Below, one piece after another: positions 17,905 to 28,968 of a stretch of 64,000 bases of DNA. A program made the position numbers and the translations under genes. Every line of letters starts with the position of its first letter. Position 1 is the first letter of the stretch. The notes beneath the pieces are model-generated. The model worked only from the letters and a program-made list of their open reading frames with translations. It did not search any database and had not been told where the DNA came from. The stretch covers positions 1,860,001 to 1,924,000 of the forward strand of contig NZ_QWEV01000005.1 in NCBI RefSeq assembly GCF_003858395.1, given 5' to 3'. This DNA is from Acidipila sp. EB88 (lineage in GTDB: Bacteria > Acidobacteriota > Terriglobia > Terriglobales > Acidobacteriaceae).

Positions 17905-18126
17905 ATGCCCCGCCCTGCCCACAACGCCGCGCCGCCTTCCGCCTCAGCCCTGCCCGCGCGCCGCGCGCCGGTTCCCGCGGCCGTTCTCGACCTGCTGTGC
18001 TGCCCTGTTTGCCACGGAGCACTCACGCAGCCCGCCGAAGCCACCATCCAGTGCACCGCTTGTCAGCGCCGCTATCCCCTGCGCGACGGCATTCCCGTGC
18101 TGATTGCGTCTGCCTCGCTGGCCTAG
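17905..18126 (+). CDS. Trm112-like zinc-binding protein
   Basis: A 73-residue protein of the Trm112/YcaR family. Eukaryotic members activate methyltransferases; the role of bacterial members is less clear. The core reads LDLLCCPVCHGALTQP, then IQCTACQRRYPLRDGIPVLI, with two CxxC pairs that should bind zinc and the family's YP(I/L)xxGIPVLI ending. The N-terminal 25 residues are Ala/Pro-rich and probably disordered. It is divergent from coaE with only 42 bp between them. Confidence 0.85.
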   Translation: MPRPAHNAAPPSASALPARRAPVPAAVLDLLCCPVCHGALTQPAEATIQCTACQRRYPLRDGIPVLIASASLA

Positions 18127-18283
18127 GCGGTTCTCTCGAAAACAGTCCTGCCCGGTGTAGACACTCGGGCCCATATTCCCGTCCCATGAATAAGGCGGCT
18201 CGGCCCCGGCAACAGCAGCAGCCTTTCCGTGCTCTTACGTTGCAAGCGCACAGGCGACTTCTCCACACAAGGCGAACAACGCA

Positions 18284-18526
18284 ATGACAGAACAGAAACG
18301 CGTCGAGAAGTTCAACAGCTTTGACCTGGGTGCCCTGCGCAACCACCTCATGCAGGCCGACCTCGATTCGTTCCAGGCTTCCGAACTTCTGGCAGCCTTT
18401 CTGAATGGACGCGGCTACGGCGTGGACGCCCGGCTCGTGCCCGACGCTATTCTCCGCATGGACGGTGGCCAGTGCGACACTGCCTGCATGCAGACCGAGC
18501 TGGAACGCGTCGCCCTCGTCATGTAG
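18284..18526 (+). CDS. Small conserved-looking hypothetical protein
   Basis: An 80-residue, mostly helical, slightly acidic protein (MTEQKRVEKFNSFDLGALRN...). AAGG lies ten bases before the ATG, and codon use matches the neighbours, so it is probably expressed. It contains two Cys near the end (QCDTACMQ), but no known motif. It is soluble by composition. No function can be assigned; the next gene on the strand is an aminotransferase 257 bp on. Confidence 0.6.
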   Translation: MTEQKRVEKFNSFDLGALRNHLMQADLDSFQASELLAAFLNGRGYGVDARLVPDAILRMDGGQCDTACMQTELERVALVM

Positions 18527-18783
18527 CTGGTTTGGCATGGCGCAGTATGGAACAGGTCCACGCCGAACCCGGCCCGGGACTCCATCGAGCAAACTCCGCC
18601 ACACTTGCCATCCCAGGCTCTCCACCTGGCAAAACCTCCGGCAGCGCCTGCGCCGGACGATCATAACCTCATATTTCCCGCCGTCGAGCCGGACGCACCC
18701 GCCTGGTCGTGCCACACTGCCCCTAGGCAGTTCCACACACGCGGTTGCTCAGGAATAAGCGGACAGAAAGCGGTGCTCCCGAC

Positions 18784-20004
18784 ATGAACACGCAGACCCA
18801 CACAGCCCCCGCTCTCCTGCATCGCTTCGCCGCACGCATGGACCACGTCCAGCCCTCCGCCATCCGTGAGCTCTTCCGCTACGGCGCCGACCCCCGCGTC
18901 ATGTCGTTCGGCGGCGGCTACCCCGATGCCTCCCTGTTTCCGCTCGAAGCTTTCTCCACCGCCTACCAGGCCGCCATCGAGCAGCACGGACCCCTCGCCC
19001 TGCAGTACATCGGCACCGTCGGCGTCTACCGCCTGCGCGAGCAGATCGCCGCCCGCATGTGCGCCGATGGCGTTCCCTGCACGGCCGAAGACGTCCTGAT
19101 CCTGCATGGAGCACAGCAGGGCCTTGACTTGGTCGCCCGCATGCTCATCGACAAGGGCGACGTCCTGCTCTGCGAAAGCCCCACCTTCCTCGGCGGCCTC
19201 ATCGCCTTCAATCCGTACGAGCCTCGCTACTGCGGCATCCCCATGGACGACGATGGCATGGACATGGATGCGCTCGAGCACATGCTCGCGCTCCATCCCG
19301 AGGCCAAGCTCCTTTACACCGTGCCCGACTTCCAGAACCCGTCCGGCGTCACCCTCTCGCTCGAGCGCCGCCTCCGCCTCATGGAGCTCGCCCGCCGGCA
19401 CGACCTCATCATCCTCGAGGACAGCCCCTACCGCGATCTCCGCTTCGAAGGCGAAACCCTCCCCACGCTCAAGAGCCTCGACCCCGATGGCCGCGTCATC
19501 TTTCTCGGCTCATTCTCCAAGATCCTCGCCCCCGGCCTGCGCCTCGGCTGGGCCGTCGCCTCGCCCGAGCTGCTCGATAAGCTCGCTCTGCTCAAGCTCG
19601 CCGCCGACTCGCAGTGCTCTACCCTCAACATGGTCGCCATCTCGCTCATGCTCGAGACCTTCGACCTCGAAACGCACATCAACACAATCCGCGACACCTA
19701 CCGCGACAAGAAAGCGCTCATGCTCCACACCATCCGCGAGCACTTTCCCGCCTCGGTCCACTACACCAACCCCAGCGGCGGACTCTTCACCTGGCTCACC
19801 TTCCCCGAGGGCTTCGACAGCGCTCGCTTCATGCTCGAGTACGCCCTGCCCGAGGCCAAAGTCGCCTACGTTCCCGGCGCCACCTTCTTCCCCATCGAGG
19901 TGCGCCGCAACCACGCCCGCCTCTCCTACTCCAGTGCCCCCTCGCAGATGATCACCGACGGCATGACCGCCCTGGGCAAACTGCTGCAGCAACACCTGGG
20001 GTAA
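18784..20004 (+). CDS. PLP-dependent aminotransferase (class I/II, LysN/2-aminoadipate type)
   Basis: A fold-type I aminotransferase of 406 residues, closest in look to 2-aminoadipate/aromatic aminotransferases of the MocR-catalytic-domain type. Signs are MSFGGGYPDASLFP near the N terminus, the LQYIGTVGVYRLREQIA substrate-loop region, PDFQNPSGVTLS with the cofactor-binding Asn, LEDSPYRDLRF, and the Schiff-base Lys246 in LGSFSKILAPGLRLGW. There is no GntR DNA-binding part. The start at 18784 is used; the frame upstream to 18745 has no homology. The amino donor and acceptor are not determinable. Confidence 0.85.
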   Translation: MNTQTHTAPALLHRFAARMDHVQPSAIRELFRYGADPRVMSFGGGYPDASLFPLEAFSTAYQAAIEQHGPLALQYIGTVGVYRLREQIAARMCADGVPCTAEDVLILHGAQQGLDLVARMLIDKGDVLLCESPTFLGGLIAFNPYEPRYCGIPMDDDGMDMDALEHMLALHPEAKLLYTVPDFQNPSGVTLSLERRLRLMELARRHDLIILEDSPYRDLRFEGETLPTLKSLDPDGRVIFLGSFSKILAPGLRLGWAVASPELLDKLALLKLAADSQCSTLNMVAISLMLETFDLETHINTIRDTYRDKKALMLHTIREHFPASVHYTNPSGGLFTWLTFPEGFDSARFMLEYALPEAKVAYVPGATFFPIEVRRNHARLSYSSAPSQMITDGMTALGKLLQQHLG

Positions 20005-20012
20005 ACGCCAGC

Positions 20013-20048
20013 AAAACCGCCTGCGCGGCTGGCGGTCCCTTCGGGACT
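20013..20048 (-). repeat. Family A palindromic repeat, copy 5
   Basis: Reverse orientation: AAAACCGCCTGCGCGGC then TGGCGGTCCCTTCGGGAC. It forms an inverted pair with copy 6, about 45 bp apart. Confidence 0.85.
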
Positions 20049-20093
20049 TCTACTCGTTAAGGGCAAATAGAGGGATTCCTGTGTTGAAAGAAC

Positions 20094-20134
20094 ACATGTC
20101 CCGAAGGGACCGCCAGCCGCGTGGGCGGTCTTGC
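20094..20134 (+). repeat. Family A palindromic repeat, copy 6
   Basis: ATGTCCCGAAGGGACCGCC followed by AGCCGCGTGGGCGGTC. It is the right half of the inverted pair with copy 5, downstream of the aminotransferase. Confidence 0.85.
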
Positions 20135-20205
20135 CCTTACCCGCGCGTTCCCGCTTTTCCCACCATCTTTGTCTCGCTCTCTGCTGCCGGCGCATCTCTA
20201 TTCGC

Positions 20206-21243
20206 ATGAAGCCAGTACGCCTGCCCGCTCGACCCACTTCATATCGCCACACCGCCTTGCTCACCGTCGCTGCCTTGTTCGCGATGCTTGCCGCGCCCCA
20301 GCTCCGCCCCCAGGCCGCTCCGGCCGCGCCGCCGCTGGCTCCCGCGCCCAGCATCGCGATCCCCGCGCCCGTGTTTCTGTACCCGGGTGGGGCGCCCGGC
20401 GCGCTCGGCCATGCCGAGGCAGACCGCCCGCGCTTCTACCCGTTTCTGCCCGCCACGCGATCCTCCAAAGCTGCCGTGCTGATCATTCCCGGCGGCGGCT
20501 ATTACGCGGTCGCGCTCGGGCATGAGGGCATCCAGTACGCCCAGTGGCTCAACGCCCAGGGCATCGCCGCCTTTGTGCTCGACTACCGCGTCGCTCCCTA
20601 CGCCTTTCCTGTCGAGATCCAGGACGGCGCCCAGGCCATGCGTCTGATCCGCGCTCACGCCGCCGACTACGGCATCGATCCCGACCGTATCGGCGTCTGG
20701 GGCTCCTCGGCCGGCGGTCACCTCGCAGCCACGCTCGCAACCCAGTGCCATGTCAGCGACGCGCCCGGTTCCGGCCTCTCCGGCCTTGGCTGCGAAGCCA
20801 ACTTCGCCATCCTGTCCTATCCGGTCATCAGCATGGAGGCGCCGATCGCCCACGCCGGCTCTGTCACCAACCTGCTCGGCCCCAACCCCACCCCCGCGCA
20901 GTTGCACCAGCTCTCACCCCAGTACGCCGTGACCTCGGCCACGCCGCCGACGTTCCTGTTCGCCACTACCGGGGACCCCGTTGTGCCTGTCGCCAACAGC
21001 GTGGCCATGTACTCCGCCCTGCAAACCGCGCAGGTCCCGGTGGAAATGCACCTGTTCGACTACAGCAATCACGGCTGCGGCCTCTGTGGCGACATCCCCG
21101 AGCTCGCCGGCTGGCCCCTGCTGCTGCGCGCCTGGATGACCCACCATAGCCTCATCCCCCCGTCCGCGCCGCCGCCACCCCCACCTGCCGCCAACATGCC
21201 CGACTGGCCCGCCGGTATCGACGGCCCTGGCCACAAGAGTTAA
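20206..21243 (+). CDS. Secreted alpha/beta-hydrolase (esterase/lipase, BD-FAE-like)
   Basis: A 345-residue exported serine esterase of the alpha/beta-hydrolase fold, like carbohydrate (acetyl-xylan) or general carboxyl esterases. An N-terminal signal segment (TALLTVAALFAMLAAPQ) precedes a Pro/Ala-rich linker. The oxyanion region is VLIIPGGGYY, the nucleophile Ser168 lies in GSSAGG, the acid is likely in TTGDPVVPV and the base in SNHGCGL. A Pro-rich C-terminal tail follows. Together with the nearby glycosidases a role in deacylating plant polymers is plausible but inferred. The start at 20206 puts the signal peptide at the N terminus. Confidence 0.8.
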   Translation: MKPVRLPARPTSYRHTALLTVAALFAMLAAPQLRPQAAPAAPPLAPAPSIAIPAPVFLYPGGAPGALGHAEADRPRFYPFLPATRSSKAAVLIIPGGGYYAVALGHEGIQYAQWLNAQGIAAFVLDYRVAPYAFPVEIQDGAQAMRLIRAHAADYGIDPDRIGVWGSSAGGHLAATLATQCHVSDAPGSGLSGLGCEANFAILSYPVISMEAPIAHAGSVTNLLGPNPTPAQLHQLSPQYAVTSATPPTFLFATTGDPVVPVANSVAMYSALQTAQVPVEMHLFDYSNHGCGLCGDIPELAGWPLLLRAWMTHHSLIPPSAPPPPPPAANMPDWPAGIDGPGHKS

Positions 21244-21267
21244 GTTTTTGAGCTTTTAGAAAATACA

Positions 21268-21305
21268 AGTCCCGAAGGGACCGCCAGCCGCGCAGGCGGT
21301 TTCGC
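21268..21305 (+). repeat. Family A palindromic repeat, copy 7
   Basis: AGTCCCGAAGGGACCGCC, then AGCCGCGCAGGCGGTTTC. It sits between the esterase and the pseudouridine synthase, ending about ten bases before the -10-like element of the latter. Confidence 0.85.
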
Positions 21306-21313
21306 CCGCCTGC

Positions 21314-21319
21314 TACCCT
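21314..21319 (+). promoter_or_regulatory. -10-like element of the pseudouridine synthase gene, leaderless type
   Basis: TACCCT preceded by GC, ending six bases before the ATG at 21326. No ribosome binding site is present between them. Confidence 0.35.
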
Positions 21320-21325
21320 GAAACA

Positions 21326-22423
21326 ATGGCCTTATCGCAACACGCCGTGCCGGTCGAGGCAGCGGGAACGCGCCTCGACAGCTGGCTCACCGCCCAGCTT
21401 GAAGGCGTCTCCCGCGCCCGCGTCCAGCTCCTGCTCGAGCAGTCCAGCGTCCTCGTCAATGGCGAAACCGCCAAGCCCTCCCTGCGCCTCGAAGGCGGCG
21501 AGCACGTCGAAGTGCTCCGCGAGCCCGTGCTGCCCCCGCTCAAGGCCACGCCCGAAGCGATCCCGCTCGACATCATCTACGAAGACGGCGACCTCTCCGT
21601 CATCAACAAGCCCGCCGGCATGCTCGTGCACGCCGGCGCCGGCGCCCGCTCCGACGATTCGGAAGAAGACGCCGACCCCGACGCTCCGCCAGTCCCCAAC
21701 GCCCGCGACCGCGGCACCCTGGTCAACGCCCTGCTCCATCACTACGGCGCCGACGGGGATGCATCGCTCTCTTCCGGCGGCGGCGACCCACTCCGTCCCG
21801 GCATCGTGCACCGCCTCGACCGCCAGACCAGCGGCCTGATTCTGGTCGCGCGCAACGACACCACCCATGCGAAACTCTCCGCCATGTTCGCCGAGCGCGC
21901 CATGCGCAAGACCTACGTCACGCTCGTGCACGGACACCTCGAGAAAGACCGCGGCACCATCAACGCCACCATCGGCCGCGACTCCGTGCGTCGCACCCGC
22001 ATGACCACCAAGCGCGTCAATGGCGCGCGCTCCGCCATCTCGCACTACATCGTCGATCGCCGCATCTCCACGCGCTTCGGCCCGTTCACCCTGCTGCGCG
22101 TGCGCATCGAGACCGGCCGCACCCACCAGATCCGCGTCCACCTAAGCTCACTCGGCCACCCGGTCGTCGGCGACAACCTCTACGGCGCGCCCCACGAGAT
22201 CCGCGCCGAAGCCGGCCAGAAGATCATCAAGAAAAGCCGCCGCCGCGCCCTCGACACCCTGTCGCTCGAGCGCAACTTCCTCCACGCCGCCGAGCTTGAG
22301 CTGGCCCACCCCCGCACCGGCGAACCGCTTGTCTTCAAGGCCCCGCTGCCTCTTGAACTCACCGGTTTCCTCGCCGACCTCGAAGCCCTACCCGAAGAGC
22401 AAGCCGACACCGCCGCCGAGTAG
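21326..22423 (+). CDS. RluA/RluD-family pseudouridine synthase
   Basis: Converts uridine to pseudouridine in RNA, probably 23S rRNA. The 365-residue protein has an N-terminal S4 RNA-binding domain (TRLDSWLTAQLEGVSRARVQ), as RluD and RluC do, then the catalytic domain with Asp165 in VHRLDRQTSGL and the later RTHQIRVH motif. An acidic insertion of about 30 residues (DDSEEDADPDAPP...) splits the early catalytic domain from VHRLD. RluD-like specificity (sites near 1911-1917) is likely from architecture but not proven. The ATG lies six bases after a -10-like hexamer. Confidence 0.88.
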   Translation: MALSQHAVPVEAAGTRLDSWLTAQLEGVSRARVQLLLEQSSVLVNGETAKPSLRLEGGEHVEVLREPVLPPLKATPEAIPLDIIYEDGDLSVINKPAGMLVHAGAGARSDDSEEDADPDAPPVPNARDRGTLVNALLHHYGADGDASLSSGGGDPLRPGIVHRLDRQTSGLILVARNDTTHAKLSAMFAERAMRKTYVTLVHGHLEKDRGTINATIGRDSVRRTRMTTKRVNGARSAISHYIVDRRISTRFGPFTLLRVRIETGRTHQIRVHLSSLGHPVVGDNLYGAPHEIRAEAGQKIIKKSRRRALDTLSLERNFLHAAELELAHPRTGEPLVFKAPLPLELTGFLADLEALPEEQADTAAE

Positions 22424-22432
22424 AACACAAGC

Positions 22433-22470
22433 AAAACCGCCTGTGCGGCTGGCGACCACTCGCGGCATGT
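22433..22470 (-). repeat. Family A palindromic repeat, copy 8 (divergent)
   Basis: AAAACCGCCTGTGCGGC followed by TGGCGACCACTCGCGGCATG. The GAA loop arm has drifted, so the small hairpin is weaker than in other copies. Confidence 0.75.
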
Positions 22471-22503
22471 ACTGAAAGACCCGAACACCCGATCCCCACC
22501 CAG

Positions 22504-22534
22504 CCACGTCTCGCACTCGAGACGTGGCCACCCC
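22504..22534 (+). repeat. Family B palindromic repeat, copy 3
   Basis: Stem CCACGTCTCG with CGAGACGTGG around CACT, followed by CCACCCC. Confidence 0.75.
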
Positions 22535-22553
22535 AACTCCCCTCCCAAAGCCA

Positions 22554-22579
22554 TGTCATCCTGAGCGCAGCGAAGGATC
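22554..22579 (+). repeat. TGTCATCCTGAGCG-type dispersed repeat
   Basis: TGTCATCCTGAGCGCAGC followed by GAAGGATC. Sequences of this form recur between genes in several bacterial genomes, acidobacteria among them, from general recall. Only one copy was noticed here. Confidence 0.65.
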
Positions 22580-22647
22580 CGCGGCCGCCCACCCTCAACT
22601 CCCGGCCACCCCGCTGCCTCTCCTCAGAACCGCACAACCAGCCAGCC

Positions 22648-22688
22648 GGGTGTCCCATGTCTCGCTTCTGAGACGAGGTAAGACAAAC
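22648..22688 (+). repeat. Family B palindromic repeat, copy 4
   Basis: GGGTGTCCCATGTCTCGC then TTCTGAGACGAGGTAAG and ACAAAC. The right arm is slightly mismatched. Confidence 0.7.
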
Positions 22689-22744
22689 TCCGACCTGGCC
22701 AGCCCGGCAACCCCACCGCAAAACACCACCCACACCCCGAAATG

Positions 22745-22750
22745 TAGAAT
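22745..22750 (+). promoter_or_regulatory. -10-like element of the VWA gene
   Basis: TAGAAT ending twelve bases before the ATG at 22763, which would give a leader of only a few bases. No Shine-Dalgarno sequence is seen. Confidence 0.35.
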
Positions 22751-22762
22751 GGCTGCACGCCG

Positions 22763-23848
22763 ATGAAGCTTCTGAAGTCCTTTGCCCTCCTGTGCCTTGC
22801 CGCACTCCCGCTCGTTGCCGCTGCCCCCGCACCCCGCGCCTGCGCGCAGGCTCCAACGCCCGCCACGCAGCCCGGCGCGACGCCCGCGACCACCCAGCCG
22901 CAAAGCCAGCCGCAAAGCCCGGCCCAAAGCTCAACGCCCGCCGCGACGCAGCCGCAGCCAGCCGCCCAGCAGGCCGCCCCGGCGCCGCAGGACAACGCAG
23001 CAGCCCCCGGCTTCACCCTGCGCTCCCAGGTCAACGAGGTCTACCTCACCTTCGCCGTCACTGACCGCCACGGCCACTTCATCGACAACCTCAAGCAGAG
23101 CGACTTCGCCCTGCTCGACGACGGCAAAACACCCGCTCAGGTCTACCGCTTCGAGCAGGACACCAACCTGCCCCTGCGCGTCGGCATCGTCATCGACACC
23201 AGCACCTCCATCCGCCAGCGCTTCGCCTTTGAGCAGCAGGCTGCCAACGAGTTCCTGCTCCAGATCCTCCGCCCCAAGTCCGACAAGGCCTTCGTCGAAG
23301 GCTTCGATCTCACCCCCGACTTCAAGCAGGACTGGACCAACAACCTCGACCTGCTCACCACCGGCATCGACGGCCTCCACTCCGGCGGCGGCACCGCGCT
23401 CTACGACGCCCTCTATACCGGCTGCCACAACAAGATGCTCGATGCCACCGAGCACCACGAGCCCGCGCGCAAAGCCATCGTTGTCATCTCCGACGGCGAC
23501 GACAACCAGAGCCACGCCTATATCGAAGACGCCATCAAGGAGTGCCAGCGCGCCGAGACCTCGGTCTACGCCATCTCCACCAACGTCAGCCCCTCGCGTG
23601 ACCGCGGCGACGATACCCTCCAGAAGATCGCCGACGCCACCGGCGGCCGCGCCTTCTACCCGACGCGCATTGAAGACATGCCCATCTCCTTCACCCAGAT
23701 CCAGCAGGAGCTGCGCACCCAGTACTCCCTCAGCTACAAGCCCGCCGACTTCTCCGCCAACGGCGCCTTCCGCACCATCTACCTCTTCTGCCTCGACCGC
23801 CGCTACCAGGTCCGCTCCCGCACCGGCTACTTCGCGCCTCGGCCTTAG
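22763..23848 (+). CDS. Secreted VWFA-related domain protein
   Basis: A 361-residue exported protein of the acidobacterial VWFA-related group. It has a signal peptide (MKLLKSFALLCLAALPLVAA), a long Pro/Gln/Ala-rich spacer (about residues 28-80), a short beta domain (VTDRHGHFIDNLKQSDFALLD), and a von Willebrand A domain with the metal-ion site DTSTS and the later Thr/Asp positions (GGGTALYDALY, ISDGDDNQS). VWA domains mediate metal-dependent protein binding. Such genes are numerous in Terriglobia; their ligands are unknown. It is the last gene before a lower-GC patch. Confidence 0.85.
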   Translation: MKLLKSFALLCLAALPLVAAAPAPRACAQAPTPATQPGATPATTQPQSQPQSPAQSSTPAATQPQPAAQQAAPAPQDNAAAPGFTLRSQVNEVYLTFAVTDRHGHFIDNLKQSDFALLDDGKTPAQVYRFEQDTNLPLRVGIVIDTSTSIRQRFAFEQQAANEFLLQILRPKSDKAFVEGFDLTPDFKQDWTNNLDLLTTGIDGLHSGGGTALYDALYTGCHNKMLDATEHHEPARKAIVVISDGDDNQSHAYIEDAIKECQRAETSVYAISTNVSPSRDRGDDTLQKIADATGGRAFYPTRIEDMPISFTQIQQELRTQYSLSYKPADFSANGAFRTIYLFCLDRRYQVRSRTGYFAPRP

Positions 23849-23907
23849 CCTCACTGGCTGCAGCAGCATGCGCGGCTCATCGCTAACCTCTAGCGTTAAT
23901 GAGGCTA
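23846..23907. repeat. Nested inverted repeat after the VWA gene
   Basis: TAGCCTCA (23846-23853) pairs with TGAGGCTA (23900-23907), and inside it CTCAT-CGCTA pairs with TAGCG-ATGAG across a three-base bulge. It may act as a transcription end or mark the edge of the inserted segment that follows. Confidence 0.45.
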
Positions 23908-24090
23908 GGTCTTGCTTGACTTCCTAGACATATCTGGAGCGGTAATCATAGTTGCCCGATGAGCAATACCAATGATTGATATAGTGGGCCGACTGCTCTC
24001 CAGCGGCACTTCATAGGCTGACCGCTAGGTTGGCGAAGCTCCTCAAAGCAGTTGTTAGCATCGCCAGTCAAAATTAGAAGCTCAGGCCCA

Positions 24091-24879
24091 ATGTCAGATA
24101 TCGCGGACGCCCACCTAAAGATTGGTAGAGCTAACAAGCACATCAGCGATCTGAGAGTCGCAAAGTTCGCGTTTCTTTCCGATGATCCGTGCACCGTAGT
24201 CGGCAGGTACGACTATCAACAAGGACATACATCGATCAGGGTTGACAAGTTCAATGCGCCCCCACGGGAGATCTCGTTAGTAGCAGGGGACGCTCTTCAT
24301 AACCTTCGAAGCGCTCTTGATCTCTTGGCATGCGCACTAGTAAAACGCAATGGCTATGAGCCCACTTCTAAGGTGTATTTTCCGATCAGCGACACGCTCG
24401 CAAAGTATGAATCTCACTCCCGTAGTAAGGTGCCGGGCATGTCCGATGCCGATAAAGTGGCGATCGATGCGTTTAAGCCGTACCAAAGCGGCAATGATCT
24501 TCTATGGGTATTGCACAGGCTGGATATCGAGGACAAACACCGCGTTGTATCAATCCCCATGATTGCGGTGGGAACGATAGGCATGCACCTGACCAACGAG
24601 TTTATTGAGAGGGAACTAAAAAAAACTGCTCCACCCAGCGGTTGGGGAAGTGTCGAGCCACAGACTTTTTGGTTTGACATACCCTGCCAACCGCCTACTA
24701 AGGTTGGTGACGAACTTGTGATTGTGAAATGGAACTGCGAAGGTAAAGAAGATATTAAGATCGCGTTTGACATCGCGATCAGCGAGCCTGTCACTATGAA
24801 GCGCTGGCCTCTTGTCCAAACATTGGAGCAGATGAGTGAGCTTGTGGCTGGCATCGTAAACAGCTTTGAAAAAACATAG
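24091..24879 (+). CDS. Hypothetical protein in a low-GC patch
   Basis: A 262-residue cytoplasmic protein without a recognised function. The start MSDIADAHLKIGRA at 24091 follows AGAAG; an earlier in-frame start at 24052 is less natural. A motif VAGDALHNLRSALDLLAC (about residues 65-85) occurs in a group of uncharacterised proteins scattered across bacteria, from general recall. Later segments include LLWVLHRLDIEDKHR and EQMSELVAGIVNSFEK. The gene uses more A/T-ending codons than its neighbours and has no operon partner, so recent transfer is likely. The HEPN-type RxxxxH nuclease motif was looked for and not found. Confidence 0.7.
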   Translation: MSDIADAHLKIGRANKHISDLRVAKFAFLSDDPCTVVGRYDYQQGHTSIRVDKFNAPPREISLVAGDALHNLRSALDLLACALVKRNGYEPTSKVYFPISDTLAKYESHSRSKVPGMSDADKVAIDAFKPYQSGNDLLWVLHRLDIEDKHRVVSIPMIAVGTIGMHLTNEFIERELKKTAPPSGWGSVEPQTFWFDIPCQPPTKVGDELVIVKWNCEGKEDIKIAFDIAISEPVTMKRWPLVQTLEQMSELVAGIVNSFEKT

Positions 24880-24984
24880 CCGATCGATGTCGCGGCCTTC
24901 CGCTCCACTCAAAGACCGCGCTTGCAATTAACCCGTCTGACCCTACTATAGGTCCCTCTTGCCGACCCGCGAGCGAGCGAAAAC

Positions 24985-25479
24985 CTACTCCGCCAGCCCC
25001 AACTCCCCATACCCCAATCCCAGCTCCGCACACAGCGCTCTCACCACCAGCGCATGATCCTCCCTCTGCGGCAAACCTGACACCGTCACCGTGCCAATCA
25101 TCCCCGCCCCTGCCACGCGAATCGGAAAACACCCTCCATGCGCCGCATAATCCCGCTCCGGCAGCGCATACTTTGCCATTAAATCCGTGTCCTTTGCCTT
25201 CAACTCCAACCCGATCGCATACGACGACCTCGCAAACTTGGTGACGGTATTCACCTTCCTCCGCACCCAGTCCGCGTTGTCCGGCGTGGTCCCTGCAAGC
25301 GCCGCATAAAACAACGGCTGCTCAAACCGCCGCACCTCCACCACGATCGGCAACCCATCCTGCGCACCCGCAGCCCGCAACCACGATCCCAGCCGCCACG
25401 CCGTATCCCAGTCAAAGCGCGCAAACACCAGCTCCCGCTCCTGCCGCGCAATCCGCTCCAGATCTTCCGCAATTCCCAT
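24985..25479 (-). CDS. UPF0303 family protein (heme-degrading-domain-like)
   Basis: A 164-residue soluble protein of the UPF0303 family, related to the GlcG/HbpS fold. Visible family features are LVFARFDWDTAWRLGSWLR, RKVNTVTKFARSSYAIG, and the Gly-rich AAHGGCFPIRV followed by GMIGTVTVSGLPQREDH. The biochemical role is not established; a link to haem or small-molecule binding is inferred from the fold. AAGGAGAG is a strong ribosome binding site six bases before the ATG. It is followed downstream by the low-GC patch on the opposite strand. Confidence 0.85.
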   Translation of the reverse strand: MGIAEDLERIARQERELVFARFDWDTAWRLGSWLRAAGAQDGLPIVVEVRRFEQPLFYAALAGTTPDNADWVRRKVNTVTKFARSSYAIGLELKAKDTDLMAKYALPERDYAAHGGCFPIRVAGAGMIGTVTVSGLPQREDHALVVRALCAELGLGYGELGLAE

Positions 25480-25497
25480 GCGCTCTCCTTAAGTACA

Positions 25498-25537
25498 AAC
25501 CCGCCTGCGCGGCTCGCGGCCACTTCGTGGCATGTTT
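25498..25537 (-). repeat. Family A palindromic repeat, copy 9
   Basis: Reverse orientation: CCGCCTGCGCGGCTCGCGG then CCACTTCGTGGCATG. It pairs in inverted orientation with copy 10, about 20 bp away. Confidence 0.85.
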
Positions 25538-25558
25538 TTGCTTTTGAAAAGATCACCC

Positions 25559-25595
25559 GCCACGAAGTGGCCGCCTCCCGCGCAGGGGGTCTTGC
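25559..25595 (+). repeat. Family A palindromic repeat, copy 10
   Basis: GCCACGAAGTGGCCGCC followed by TCCCGCGCAGGGGGTCTTGC. It ends just before the ligA stop codon and, with copy 9, could form a long cruciform serving as the ligA terminator. Confidence 0.8.
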
Positions 25596-25597
25596 TT

Positions 25598-28895
<3,298 letters not shown>

Positions 28896-28968
28896 TCCCC
28901 GATTGCACGCGGCTCATGGCCATCTAGCCTTGCCGCTGCCGCATCACACCCGCACGGAGCATATCGAA

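Larger units (their letters stand above)
22424..22762. other. Repeat-dense intergenic region upstream of the VWA gene
   Basis: These 339 bp contain a family A copy, two family B copies and a TGTCATCCTGAGCG-type repeat, so about half of the region is repeated sequence. The -10-like element of the VWA gene is at its right end. No gene was found. Confidence 0.75.

Noticed and set aside
24091..24879. HEPN-type toxin or defence nuclease
   Set aside because: The characteristic RxxxxH motif was not found; the protein stays unassigned.
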